A DNA stretch of 19,734 bases from Kiritimatiellales bacterium (GTDB taxonomy: Bacteria > Verrucomicrobiota > Kiritimatiellia > Kiritimatiellales > Pontiellaceae), in contig DAOUQA010000010.1 of the NCBI GenBank assembly GCA_030625905.1, positions 1 through 19,734 on the forward strand. Reading direction: 5' to 3'. Position 1 is the first letter of the stretch; each line of letters opens with the position of its first letter. The notes under the pieces were generated by a model. It was not told the origin of the DNA and did no database searches. It worked only from the letters and a program-made list of their open reading frames with translations. Positions 1 through 7,747 of the stretch are shown piece after piece. The position numbers were made by a program, and so were the translations under genes.

Positions 1-552
1 GATGCGGAAACTTGCGCCGCCGAAAACCGCTTTCCGGCTTTGTTCGAGTTAAAGTTTGGCAGCGATTCCGCAGTCGATCTGGATGCGGTGAGGCTGCATG
101 GCGTGATTGATCGCATCGATCTGGTCTTTACTGAGACGGGTGATCTGGAAAAGTTGCGGGTGCTGGACTACAAGGGGTCGAGCCGGTCGCGCAGCAAGCG
201 GGAAGAATACATCGATGAGATCCACCGAAACCTCGATTGCCAGTTGCCGATCTATGCCTTTGCCGCGCAGCAGTATTTCCTTGGCGGATTCAACACGCCA
301 TTGGCCAATGCCGCAACGGAGGCGGGCTACCTTTTCTACCAGCGCGATTTCAAGGAGATTGGTAAAACGTTGAAGAAGAGTCTTGTCCCCATGGATGAGC
401 CGGGAATGGTCGGCGGTTTTCTGGGCACCTTGCGGGGGAATATCCAGCGACTGAAAGCCGGTGATTTTGCTGTCGATCCATTGGTCGAGACGTATAATGA
501 CTACCAATCCGTGTGCCGCACCGAGGCGGTTGAGCGGGAGGCCTTGTTTTAA
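1..552 (+). CDS. PD-(D/E)XK nuclease, C-terminal part (RecB/AddB-like)
   Basis: This is the 3' end of a gene whose reading frame is open from the first base; 183 codons remain before TAA. Visible motifs are those of a RecB-family nuclease domain: GVIDRIDL (about nt 100-123) carries the metal-binding Asp, LDYKGS (about nt 163-180) is the D-x-K motif, and QLPIYAFAA (nt 241-267) is the trailing Q-x3-YA helix. In AddB and similar helicase-associated nucleases this domain trims DNA ends during double-strand-break repair, usually with an AddA-type helicase encoded next door. Upstream context is outside the window. The C-terminus ends in YNDYQSVCRTE, which lines up with the usual three-cysteine iron-sulfur tail but keeps only the last cysteine. 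Domain identity is good; which RecB-like family it belongs to cannot be settled from this fragment. Confidence 0.82.
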   Translation, partial: DAETCAAENRFPALFELKFGSDSAVDLDAVRLHGVIDRIDLVFTETGDLEKLRVLDYKGSSRSRSKREEYIDEIHRNLDCQLPIYAFAAQQYFLGGFNTPLANAATEAGYLFYQRDFKEIGKTLKKSLVPMDEPGMVGGFLGTLRGNIQRLKAGDFAVDPLVETYNDYQSVCRTEAVEREALF

Positions 553-597
553 TCACAGAACACGGGGATTGCCCCTTAACGAAAGGACCAGAAACCC

Positions 598-2004
598 ATG
601 GAAATTAAACTCAACTTTTTCGGTGCGGCAAAAAACGTTACGGGCTCTTGTTATTTTATTGAAACAAACGGCGTGCGGTTGCTGGTGGATTGCGGGCTTT
701 ATCAGGAACGCGACCTGAAGCCGCGCAACTGGGCCGATTTTCCGGTGCCGCCGTCTACCATCGATGCCGTATTGCTGACCCATGCGCACCTCGACCATTG
801 CGGGCGTCTACCGAAGCTGGTGAAGGAAGGATTCAAGGGCAAGATTTTCGCGACGTCGGCTACGGCGGATATTGCCAATATTATCATGCTCGACTCGGCG
901 CACATCCAGGAAGAGGACATTAAGCATAAGATGAAGCGCCACCAACGCTCCGGCAAGAAGAGCCCGTTTCCGTACGAACCGCTCTATACCACGGAAGATG
1001 CCGAGAAGGCCAATAGCCTGTTTGTTAAGGCGGCGTATGATACGAAAATCGAGATCGGCAACGGCATCACTGCTGAGTTTCGCGATGCCGGGCATGTGTT
1101 CGGCTCTTCGATGATCCGGCTTGCGGTGGAGCAGGGCGGTGAGACTCGCACGATTCTTTTTTCCGGCGACGTCGGTCGCTGGGACTTGCCGATCATGCGC
1201 GACCCCAGCCAGTTCGAACAAGCGGACTATGTGCTGATCGAATCGACCTACGGCGACCGTGTCCACGGCGAGGTGGCGAGTATTCCTGGCGAGCTGGAGC
1301 GGATCATCAACGAAACACACCAAGCGGGCGGGAATATCATTATCCCCAGCTTTTCGTTGGAGCGTACGCAGGAGCTACTCTACCACCTGAACAACCTGTT
1401 GAACGAGGATCGCATTCCGCACTTGCCGGCCTTTGTCGATAGCCCGATGGCGATTAAAATTACCGAGGTATTCAAGAAGCATCCGGAACTGTTCGACGAC
1501 GAAACCATGGCACTGCTCAATGCGGGCGACCACCCCTGCGATTTTCCGGGGCTAACCATGTCGCGCACGGTCGATCAGTCGAAGGCGATTAAAGACACCT
1601 CAGGCACGGCGATTATTATTGCCGGTTCGGGCATGTGTACCGGTGGGCGCGTGAAGCACCACCTCAAGGCTAACATCGCCCGCCCCGAGAGCACGATTCT
1701 CTTTGTCGGCTACCAGGCGTTCGGTACGCTGGGGCGGCACATTCTCGAAAAGCCTGAAAGCATCCGAATCTTTGGCGAGGAATATTTGCTGAAAGCGCGG
1801 GTTGAAAAGATTTCCGGCTTCTCGGCACACGCCGACCAGAACGAGCTGCACCGCTGGATATCTTCGCTCAAAACCCCGCCGCGCAAGCTGTTCGTCACCC
1901 ATGGTGAAGCAAAGGCCGCCGAGGCCTTTCGTGACTTCCTTTCCGAGAAAACCGGATGGGACTGTGTCGTCCCCGAATACGAGCAGGAAGTACAACTGCG
2001 TTGA
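598..2004 (+). CDS. beta-CASP metallo-beta-lactamase RNase (MBL-fold RNA hydrolase)
   Basis: A 468-residue zinc-dependent ribonuclease-type protein of the CPSF/Ysh1-like family, expected to act on RNA in the cytoplasm. The N-terminal MBL core has the metal motif HAHLDH at residues 62-67, a further ligand in DAGHVFGS (His166) and the bridging Asp in FSGDVG (Asp191). The inserted beta-CASP domain follows, with FVDSPMAI near 279 and GSGMCTGGRVKHH near 343-355. The C-terminal RNA-specificity part has SAHADQ (His411) and THGE (His435). Length is normal for bacterial members (about 450-470). ATG 598 is preceded by AAAGGA at 582-587, spacing 10. It lies 45 bases after the nuclease gene on the same strand, so co-transcription is possible. 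I cannot say whether it is endo- or exonucleolytic, or name its substrate. Confidence 0.93.
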   Translation: MEIKLNFFGAAKNVTGSCYFIETNGVRLLVDCGLYQERDLKPRNWADFPVPPSTIDAVLLTHAHLDHCGRLPKLVKEGFKGKIFATSATADIANIIMLDSAHIQEEDIKHKMKRHQRSGKKSPFPYEPLYTTEDAEKANSLFVKAAYDTKIEIGNGITAEFRDAGHVFGSSMIRLAVEQGGETRTILFSGDVGRWDLPIMRDPSQFEQADYVLIESTYGDRVHGEVASIPGELERIINETHQAGGNIIIPSFSLERTQELLYHLNNLLNEDRIPHLPAFVDSPMAIKITEVFKKHPELFDDETMALLNAGDHPCDFPGLTMSRTVDQSKAIKDTSGTAIIIAGSGMCTGGRVKHHLKANIARPESTILFVGYQAFGTLGRHILEKPESIRIFGEEYLLKARVEKISGFSAHADQNELHRWISSLKTPPRKLFVTHGEAKAAEAFRDFLSEKTGWDCVVPEYEQEVQLR

Positions 2005-2010
2005 AGGTCG

Positions 2011-2241
2011 AATATCGAACAAGGAATTACGAATGTAGAAGTAAACTCCTTCGACTGCTTGAAAACCCCCTTGATTGTGTGGCGTGTGCTTCCATTCCGA
2101 TGGAGCGCGCTTTCCGCGCAACGTGTTCTCCCCGAACGATGCGCGCTCCATCGGAATGGAAGCACGCACTACACCGTTTCGGTTTTGGCCAGAGGTTTTG
2201 CAAGCGGCTCCTTCGGCCTTTGTAATTCCTTGTTCAAGATT
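2011..2241. repeat. Large imperfect foldback (MITE-like) palindrome
   Basis: The 336-base gap between the RNase and autotransporter genes has no credible gene. It is largely one nested inverted repeat. The inner arms are perfect over 25 bases (2086-2110 and 2141-2165; core TTCCATTCCGATGGAGCGCG) around a 30-base centre. The outer arms share GAACAAGGAATTAC (2017-2030) with its complement at 2222-2235. Between them the arms still align with mismatches, for example CTGCTTGAAAACCCC against CCGCTTGCAAAACCTC. The whole could fold as one long hairpin in RNA or as a cruciform. It encodes no transposase. The core CCGAYGGAGCG recurs in the palindrome at 15945-16009. It may also end the upstream transcript, but no T-run follows the stem. 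2242-2340 shows only a ribosome binding site and no clear promoter. Confidence 0.8.
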
Positions 2242-2340
2242 CTTCGGTTCCCCTGATTATGCCCTTTCGGGAAGAGAGCTGTTTCTGTATGTTCCCCCCT
2301 TGATTTTCAAATGAATTGGAAAAAATAGGGGTTTTTGGGG

Positions 2341-5300
2341 ATGAGACGGGTTTTTCTGATTTGCACGGTTTTTCTCGCGGGTGGCGCGGCGGCGTTCGGC
2401 TACACAAATGTGCTGGAAAACGAAACCAGCCAAACAATTACGAACGGTTGGGATGCTGGCGGCGATATGTTTATCGGGGATGCCACCCCCAGCAATACGC
2501 TGATCATCGTTGGCGGAGGTTCGTTGACCAATGTCGATGCCTATGTGGGAGCACAGGCCGGAGCATCGGACAATACGGCGGATGTTTCTGGAACCGGCGC
2601 CGCGTGGATCAATGCCGGGACGCTGCAGGTTGGTGCCGCAGGAAATATGAGCAATACCGTATCGGTGTCCGGCGGCGGTGTCGTGGCCGCCAGCAATCTG
2701 GTTATCCATGCCGGAAACGATTTTAACCTAAACAACAACGGAACGTTGGAACTGGAGGGGGGCTTCAATGCCTCGACGAATGGATTCAGTTGGAACAGCG
2801 GCGGAACCCTTTCCGTCGGCGGCGAGTTGACGGGGCTGGCCACAACCAACGAGGGTATCCACCTCAGCGGCGAAAAGACACTGGTGCTGAATGGCGGTTC
2901 CTTGGCCACCTCGACAAACCTGATCGTCGGCTACGAAAGCTCCGACAACACGTTTGCGATCACGAATGGCGCAACCGCCTCCAGTGCGGACGGGTATATC
3001 GGCTGGGGCTCGGATTCGGCCAACAACGCGGTGCTGGTGTCCGGTGCGGGGTCGGCGTGGACGAACAGCGGAAATCTTTATGTTGGTCTCTATGGAAATG
3101 CAACCAACCTGATGACTTCCGGAGCGAATAATTCCTTAACGGCAACGAACGGAGGTTGGGTTTTTGTTGGCGGAGAAGAGGCCAGTCTGACGGCCAAGGG
3201 AACCGGCGGAATTACCGTGGCCAGTGGTGCCGAAATGAAGGTGGGCGAGGGAGCCAGCGCCTTGGCCGATGGGCTGTATATCGATGATGCCGGAGATTTT
3301 GATCTTTTCGGGACGTTGACGATTGCGGGAAACTTTGATGCCGACCAGGCCGGATTCAACTGGGAAGACGGAAGCACGCTGGCGGTTGGCGGTGCGCTCA
3401 CGCTCAGTCAGGCATTGGATAGCACGAACAGGACGTTGAGGATCGACGGCGGGTCGTGGGATCGAGGTGGAAGCACTCTGCGGATTGATGGAGCCGGAAA
3501 TACGCTGTCGATCCTGAATGGCGCCGGAGTGACCAATGATGATGCATATGTCGTCGGCTCCAACAGCACCGTTGAAGTTTCCGGTATCGGTTCGGACTGG
3601 CTGAACAATGGTACGCTGAACATTACCAATTCCGGCAATAGCGTTGCCGTTGGCGATGGCGGCAAGGTGACAGCGGATTTGCTGAATGTTACGGAAGGGA
3701 ACACGTTCGACCTGAATAAGGACGGCACGTTGCACATGACCGGAAATTTTGATATTTCGGCGCAGACCAGCCTGAATTGGAACGTCGGGGGCAACCTGTC
3801 GGTGAGCGGGGCGTTTTCAGGACTTACGAATCTGACGGACAGCCAGATTTTGACGCTGGATGGAAGTTCCGCGACGTGGGATTTGCACAGCACCAATATT
3901 TACGTAGGTGACGCCAATAATTTTGAAACCCGGTTGAATGCAACCAACGGGGCAACCGTCAAAGCGGCCAATTTTTATGTTGAGGGAGCAAACAATTCCG
4001 TGAACGTCGCAGCGGATTCATGGTTGCTGGTTGGCGAAGGAGCAACGACAAACGTATTGCCTGATGCCGGCGCGAGGGTGGCTTCGACGAACGGGGCGGT
4101 ATTGAGTGTGGACAACTATGCTTCGATGAATATTGCCGGGACGTTGCAGATTGGTGCAAGCAATACGGAAACCGGAACAGTATCGGTCGGCAACAACAGC
4201 ACGATTTCGGTGGATAGCCTGGTGTTTTCGGGCACTAACAGCGCCTTCAATCTAGAGAATGGCGGCACATTGATGGTCGCCAGTGATTTCAATGCAACTC
4301 CCAGCACCGGATTTAACTGGTACGACGGCGGCAGTCTGTCTGTGGCGGGAACCTTGACGGGGCTGGATTCGCTGGGCAACAGCAACCGCGTTTTGACCAT
4401 CACCGGCGCAACCGGGGAGTGGAGCACGACGGAGACCAACCTCGTTGCGGGGTATAACAACAGGGTCAATATCGAGAAGGGCGGAAGCATCGCCAGTGCG
4501 GTCGCCGTGATCGGTGCTTCGAGCAACGATTATAACAATACGATTTCGATCAGTGGATCCGGCTCCGTTTGGAACGTGGCTGGAAATGTTGAGCTTGGGG
4601 GCGGAGGTTCCTCCAACAACACATTGTCGGTCAAGGATCAAGGCTCGGTGGATATTGGAGGGAGCCTTCTCCTGAATTTCGCGAACACATTGGAAATGGC
4701 TTCGACCGGCCGTGTTTCAATTGCCGGAAACATGACGGTGAGCAATGCCGCGGTGGCCGGAAGCGGAACGGTGGCGTTCAGTGGTGCTGCAAGTCAGCTC
4801 TCGATTTATGGTTCCATCGGCCAGATATCCACCAATGTACTGTTCGATGGTGGCGGCGGAGCGGATACAGAGGTGGCTCTGACGGACAGCGAACTTGTGC
4901 TGGCAGGCTCCCTGACCAACCGCTTCACAGGCTTCGCAAACCTGAACATGACCAATAGCCTTTTCGGCGGAAATGGTACGGCGGATGTCTTCGACAATAT
5001 CAACCTGTTGGGCGGCCGGATCGCTCCCGATGGGGAATTGGTGGTTGATGGCACTTTCTCGGCCACCAATACGCTTTTGCAAGTGACTGCGGGAGAGGAT
5101 AGCCTGCGTGTAACGGATGGAAGCGGACTGAATCTTTCCGGCTTGTCGGCTGAGATCGAGATTGCCGGTACGAACGGATTCGATGGAACCATCCTTACAG
5201 CGGATGGCGGATTCAGTGGCTGCTTTTCAGAGACCAACTTTATCGAGCATTTTCTGTTGTATGACTTCGCGCTGACCACCAATGATGCCACGACGATTTC

Positions 5301-6345
5301 GGTAGAGTCGGACGCCGCCCAGGATGGTGATATAGGAGCGGAGCTGGCGTATAGCGGCATTCAGGGCATCCGCGCCGGTTTCAATGGAATGCAGAATTCG
5401 GCCTTTATCCGAACCAAACAAATGCGCCGTAATTCAGTGGCGACGGATTACGCGATTTCGAGCGAAGCCTATTTAATGTCGCCCAACGCTGAGCCGTCCG
5501 GCCCCCAAGGCCCTGGAGACAAGAGCACCATCTTCGGCATGCATTTCTGGGCGGAGCACTTCAGCGGGCAAGGCGACTATGATGCCATGGGAGGTTCCGA
5601 AGGCTTTGTTCTCAATAACAACGGTACGACTTTTGGCTTCGACCGGCTGTTCGGTGATTCGCTGGTGGCGGGCATCAACTACACCTATGCGCGCACGGCC
5701 GCCTCGACGACCGGAGGTGACCGGATGGATACCGAAACCTATTGGCTGGGTCTCTATGGCGAATGGTTCGGCAAGAACGATTTTTATCTGGAAGGGTTGG
5801 TTGGCTACGGTTGGTCGGACTACACTTCTACGCGGCGCGAGGGAGATTACGAAGGCCTCGCCGAGTTCGAGGGCAACGATATTGGCGGGCATGTCGAAGT
5901 GGGGAAATATCTCCACTACAACAACTGGGCAATGGTGCCCTACGCCGGGTTGCACTATCTTTCGGTCAAGTCGGACGCCTACACGGAAATCGATCTCGGT
6001 GGCCCGCCGATTGATGTTTCCGGCCAGGACGTGGACTCGCTCGAATCCGCGCTGGGTGTAAAGATACGCAACCGATTTGACACAGAGGCCGGGCGTTTCC
6101 AGATCGTCGGCTATACCGAATGGAGCTATGATTTCATCAACGACGACATCGGCTCGTCCCTGTCCGACGGGACGGTTTCGGTCGGAACCGCTCGTGTCGC
6201 GCCGGGCGAAAGCTTGATTAACGCCGGTGTTGGATTCTCGTGGATCTGCACCGACTACCTCGAAATCGGCATTGGCTACGACGGGCGCTTCAACGAAAAC
6301 TATGAGGAGCACATGGGCTCCGCCATGCTTGACGTGAGGTTTTAG
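2341..6345 (+). CDS. Autotransporter (type Va) with T5SS/PEP-CTERM-type passenger repeats
   Basis: A 1334-residue outer-membrane autotransporter. The start is ATG 2341, with AGGGG at 2327-2331 (spacing 9); an in-frame TTG six bases upstream is less likely. Residues 1-22 (MRRVFLICTVFLAGGAAAFG) form a signal peptide. The passenger, about 23-1040, is rich in Gly, Asn, Ser and Thr. It holds VG-x-SGxGS-x-W and IxxGGxxT modules that fit the T5SS/PEP-CTERM-associated repeat, and predicts a beta-helix. A longer unit recurs near residues 141, 331, 467 and 648: GNFDA...GFNWxDGGTLSVGGxLTGL followed by a variable LTLDGxSW stretch. The last ~274 residues (from about 1061, IFGMHFWAEHFSG) look like a 12-strand autotransporter barrel. 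They end in LDVRF, and the C-terminal Phe is the usual BAM recognition residue. The passenger function, adhesion or otherwise, cannot be told. No protease motif is visible. Confidence 0.93.
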   Translation: MRRVFLICTVFLAGGAAAFGYTNVLENETSQTITNGWDAGGDMFIGDATPSNTLIIVGGGSLTNVDAYVGAQAGASDNTADVSGTGAAWINAGTLQVGAAGNMSNTVSVSGGGVVAASNLVIHAGNDFNLNNNGTLELEGGFNASTNGFSWNSGGTLSVGGELTGLATTNEGIHLSGEKTLVLNGGSLATSTNLIVGYESSDNTFAITNGATASSADGYIGWGSDSANNAVLVSGAGSAWTNSGNLYVGLYGNATNLMTSGANNSLTATNGGWVFVGGEEASLTAKGTGGITVASGAEMKVGEGASALADGLYIDDAGDFDLFGTLTIAGNFDADQAGFNWEDGSTLAVGGALTLSQALDSTNRTLRIDGGSWDRGGSTLRIDGAGNTLSILNGAGVTNDDAYVVGSNSTVEVSGIGSDWLNNGTLNITNSGNSVAVGDGGKVTADLLNVTEGNTFDLNKDGTLHMTGNFDISAQTSLNWNVGGNLSVSGAFSGLTNLTDSQILTLDGSSATWDLHSTNIYVGDANNFETRLNATNGATVKAANFYVEGANNSVNVAADSWLLVGEGATTNVLPDAGARVASTNGAVLSVDNYASMNIAGTLQIGASNTETGTVSVGNNSTISVDSLVFSGTNSAFNLENGGTLMVASDFNATPSTGFNWYDGGSLSVAGTLTGLDSLGNSNRVLTITGATGEWSTTETNLVAGYNNRVNIEKGGSIASAVAVIGASSNDYNNTISISGSGSVWNVAGNVELGGGGSSNNTLSVKDQGSVDIGGSLLLNFANTLEMASTGRVSIAGNMTVSNAAVAGSGTVAFSGAASQLSIYGSIGQISTNVLFDGGGGADTEVALTDSELVLAGSLTNRFTGFANLNMTNSLFGGNGTADVFDNINLLGGRIAPDGELVVDGTFSATNTLLQVTAGEDSLRVTDGSGLNLSGLSAEIEIAGTNGFDGTILTADGGFSGCFSETNFIEHFLLYDFALTTNDATTISVESDAAQDGDIGAELAYSGIQGIRAGFNGMQNSAFIRTKQMRRNSVATDYAISSEAYLMSPNAEPSGPQGPGDKSTIFGMHFWAEHFSGQGDYDAMGGSEGFVLNNNGTTFGFDRLFGDSLVAGINYTYARTAASTTGGDRMDTETYWLGLYGEWFGKNDFYLEGLVGYGWSDYTSTRREGDYEGLAEFEGNDIGGHVEVGKYLHYNNWAMVPYAGLHYLSVKSDAYTEIDLGGPPIDVSGQDVDSLESALGVKIRNRFDTEAGRFQIVGYTEWSYDFINDDIGSSLSDGTVSVGTARVAPGESLINAGVGFSWICTDYLEIGIGYDGRFNENYEEHMGSAMLDVRF

Positions 6346-6530
6346 AGCGTATCAAGAAATGGTGTAGCCGGTGGTTTCTTGTAGGTGAGATCCGAGATCT
6401 CGCTACCCGGCAACAAGGATCCGATGTTGTGGTTCTGCCCGTCGTCGCGCACCACGAAGGCCGACTCGGCCATGTTGGTCTTTTCATCGAGGAAGTAGCG
6501 GGCGATGGCGAGGAGATCATCGCCATCGGC
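6342..6530 (-). pseudogene. Remnant of the GNAT domain of an acyl-CoA synthetase-GNAT protein
   Basis: The space between the convergent autotransporter and ackA stops holds a 62-codon minus-strand open frame with no start codon. It reads LLAIARYFLDEKTNMAESAF then VVRDDGQNHNIGSLL and stops at TAA 6342-6344, overlapping the autotransporter stop. This matches the acetyl-CoA-binding core of GNAT acetyltransferases of the type fused to NDP-forming acyl-CoA synthetases, where the usual form is GRYFLDPKTNxAEVAFVV followed by RDEWQNxGIGTxLL. The pyrophosphate loop is damaged: QNHNIGS stands where Q/R-x-x-G-x-G/A is expected. Homology fades after SDLTYKK. Upstream the frame runs without stop into the 3' end of ackA in another frame, so the true N-terminal part is missing. 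It is best read as the tail of a gene broken by the pta-ackA block; see the matching head at 9861-9971. Confidence 0.72.
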
Positions 6531-6532
6531 TC

Positions 6533-7747
6533 TCAGGTTGGACGGTGATCTTTGATGCAGGCGGCGGTCAATTGGGCGATTTGCAATTCCTCGTTGGTCG
6601 GGATGACCAGGAGCTTGGTGAGGCTGCCGTTTTTATGAATCTCTTGAATGCCCTTTGTGCGTTGAATATTCTTATGGGGGTCGAGTTCAATCCCAAGGCT
6701 TTCCAAATCCTCACAGACCTTGGCTCGGATACTGTGGACATTCTCACCAATGCCACCGGTAAAGACCACTGCGTCAACGCGCCCGAGAACGGCATAGTAG
6801 GCCCCTAGATATTTTTTGATGCGGTAGGCCACCATGTCGTGAGCCAGCCGGGCCTGTTCGTCATCCGCCTCCATTCGCCTGACGACCTCACGCATGTCAC
6901 TGGCTCCGCAGATCCCTTTGAGACCGCTCTCTTTGTTGAGCTTGGCTTCGATCTCTTGGGGCGACTGATCCGTGACCCGCCCGAGGTAAAAGATGATGGA
7001 GGGATCGATGTCGCCGCAACGCGTACCCATGATCAATCCTTCCAAGGGGGTCATTCCCATGGAGGTGTCAACGCTCTGGCCATCCCGAATGGCCGCGACA
7101 CTGGCCCCGTTGCCGAGATGAAAAACGATCAGGTTGACCTGATCCAGCGGTTTTTCCAAATGATGGGCCGCCTGTTGTGTGACATAACGGTGGCTGGTGC
7201 CGTGGAAACCGTAGCGCCGGACGTGGTACTTTTGATAGAGGTCGCGCGGAATGGCATACTGATAGGCGACTGCCGGAATGGTTTGATGAAAGGCCGTGTC
7301 AAAAACGGCCACCTGCGGGACATGGGGCGCAAAACGACACGCTTCCTCGATCCCGGTTAGATTGGCAGGATTGTGAAGGGGGGCTAGGGGGCTCTGGGTC
7401 AGAATGGCGGCGATCACCTCTTCATTGATGAGCGTCGGTTCCTTAAAGAGCTCTCCACCATGGACCACACGATGACCGATGCCGTGCAAATCGTTACTGC
7501 CGTGTGTGAGTCCCGATTCCTTGAGCATGCTTCCTATCCACTCCAGTCCGGCACGATGATCAGGAAGGGGCTGTTCTGAACGCGTGTTTTGAACGTGGCC
7601 TTGGGCATCCTGGTGACGGTGGGTCAGACTGGCGTTGGTTTCGCCAATCCGTTCCAATATACCCGAGGCCAGAGCTTGATGCTTCTCGAGATCGAAGTAT
7701 TCATATTTGATGGAAGAACTTCCGGAATTAATGACGAGGATATTCAT
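6533..7747 (-). CDS. ackA: Acetate kinase
   Basis: A 404-residue cytoplasmic acetate kinase. It interconverts acetyl phosphate + ADP and acetate + ATP, the second half of the Pta-AckA route. The family signatures are all present: MNILVINSGSSSIKYEYF at the N-terminus (phosphate-binding Asn7 region), HRVVHGGE, VAVFDTAFHQT, RYGFHGTSH, FHLGNGASVAA, DTSMGMTPLEG followed by MGTRCGDIDP, and FTGGIGEN near the C-terminus. Length is normal (about 400). A start further upstream would add 24 residues with no homology. The chosen ATG overlaps the pta stop as ATGA (7744-7747), which indicates translational coupling with pta. No terminator is visible after the stop; the next 190 bases are the GNAT remnant. 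Confidence 0.97.
   Translation of the reverse strand: MNILVINSGSSSIKYEYFDLEKHQALASGILERIGETNASLTHRHQDAQGHVQNTRSEQPLPDHRAGLEWIGSMLKESGLTHGSNDLHGIGHRVVHGGELFKEPTLINEEVIAAILTQSPLAPLHNPANLTGIEEACRFAPHVPQVAVFDTAFHQTIPAVAYQYAIPRDLYQKYHVRRYGFHGTSHRYVTQQAAHHLEKPLDQVNLIVFHLGNGASVAAIRDGQSVDTSMGMTPLEGLIMGTRCGDIDPSIIFYLGRVTDQSPQEIEAKLNKESGLKGICGASDMREVVRRMEADDEQARLAHDMVAYRIKKYLGAYYAVLGRVDAVVFTGGIGENVHSIRAKVCEDLESLGIELDPHKNIQRTKGIQEIHKNGSLTKLLVIPTNEELQIAQLTAACIKDHRPT

Noticed and set aside
2335..2340. TTG start for the autotransporter, two codons upstream
   Set aside because: ATG 2341 has better spacing to AGGGG and gives a standard signal peptide start.
5473..6312. Long minus-strand open frame (279 codons) opposite the autotransporter barrel
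   Set aside because: It is the mirror of a strongly supported coding frame, contains no recognisable motif, and its length is explained by the codon bias of the sense gene.
6340..6420. Intrinsic terminator between the convergent autotransporter and ackA
   Set aside because: GAGATCCGAGATCTC gives only a weak short palindrome and no T-run follows on either strand.
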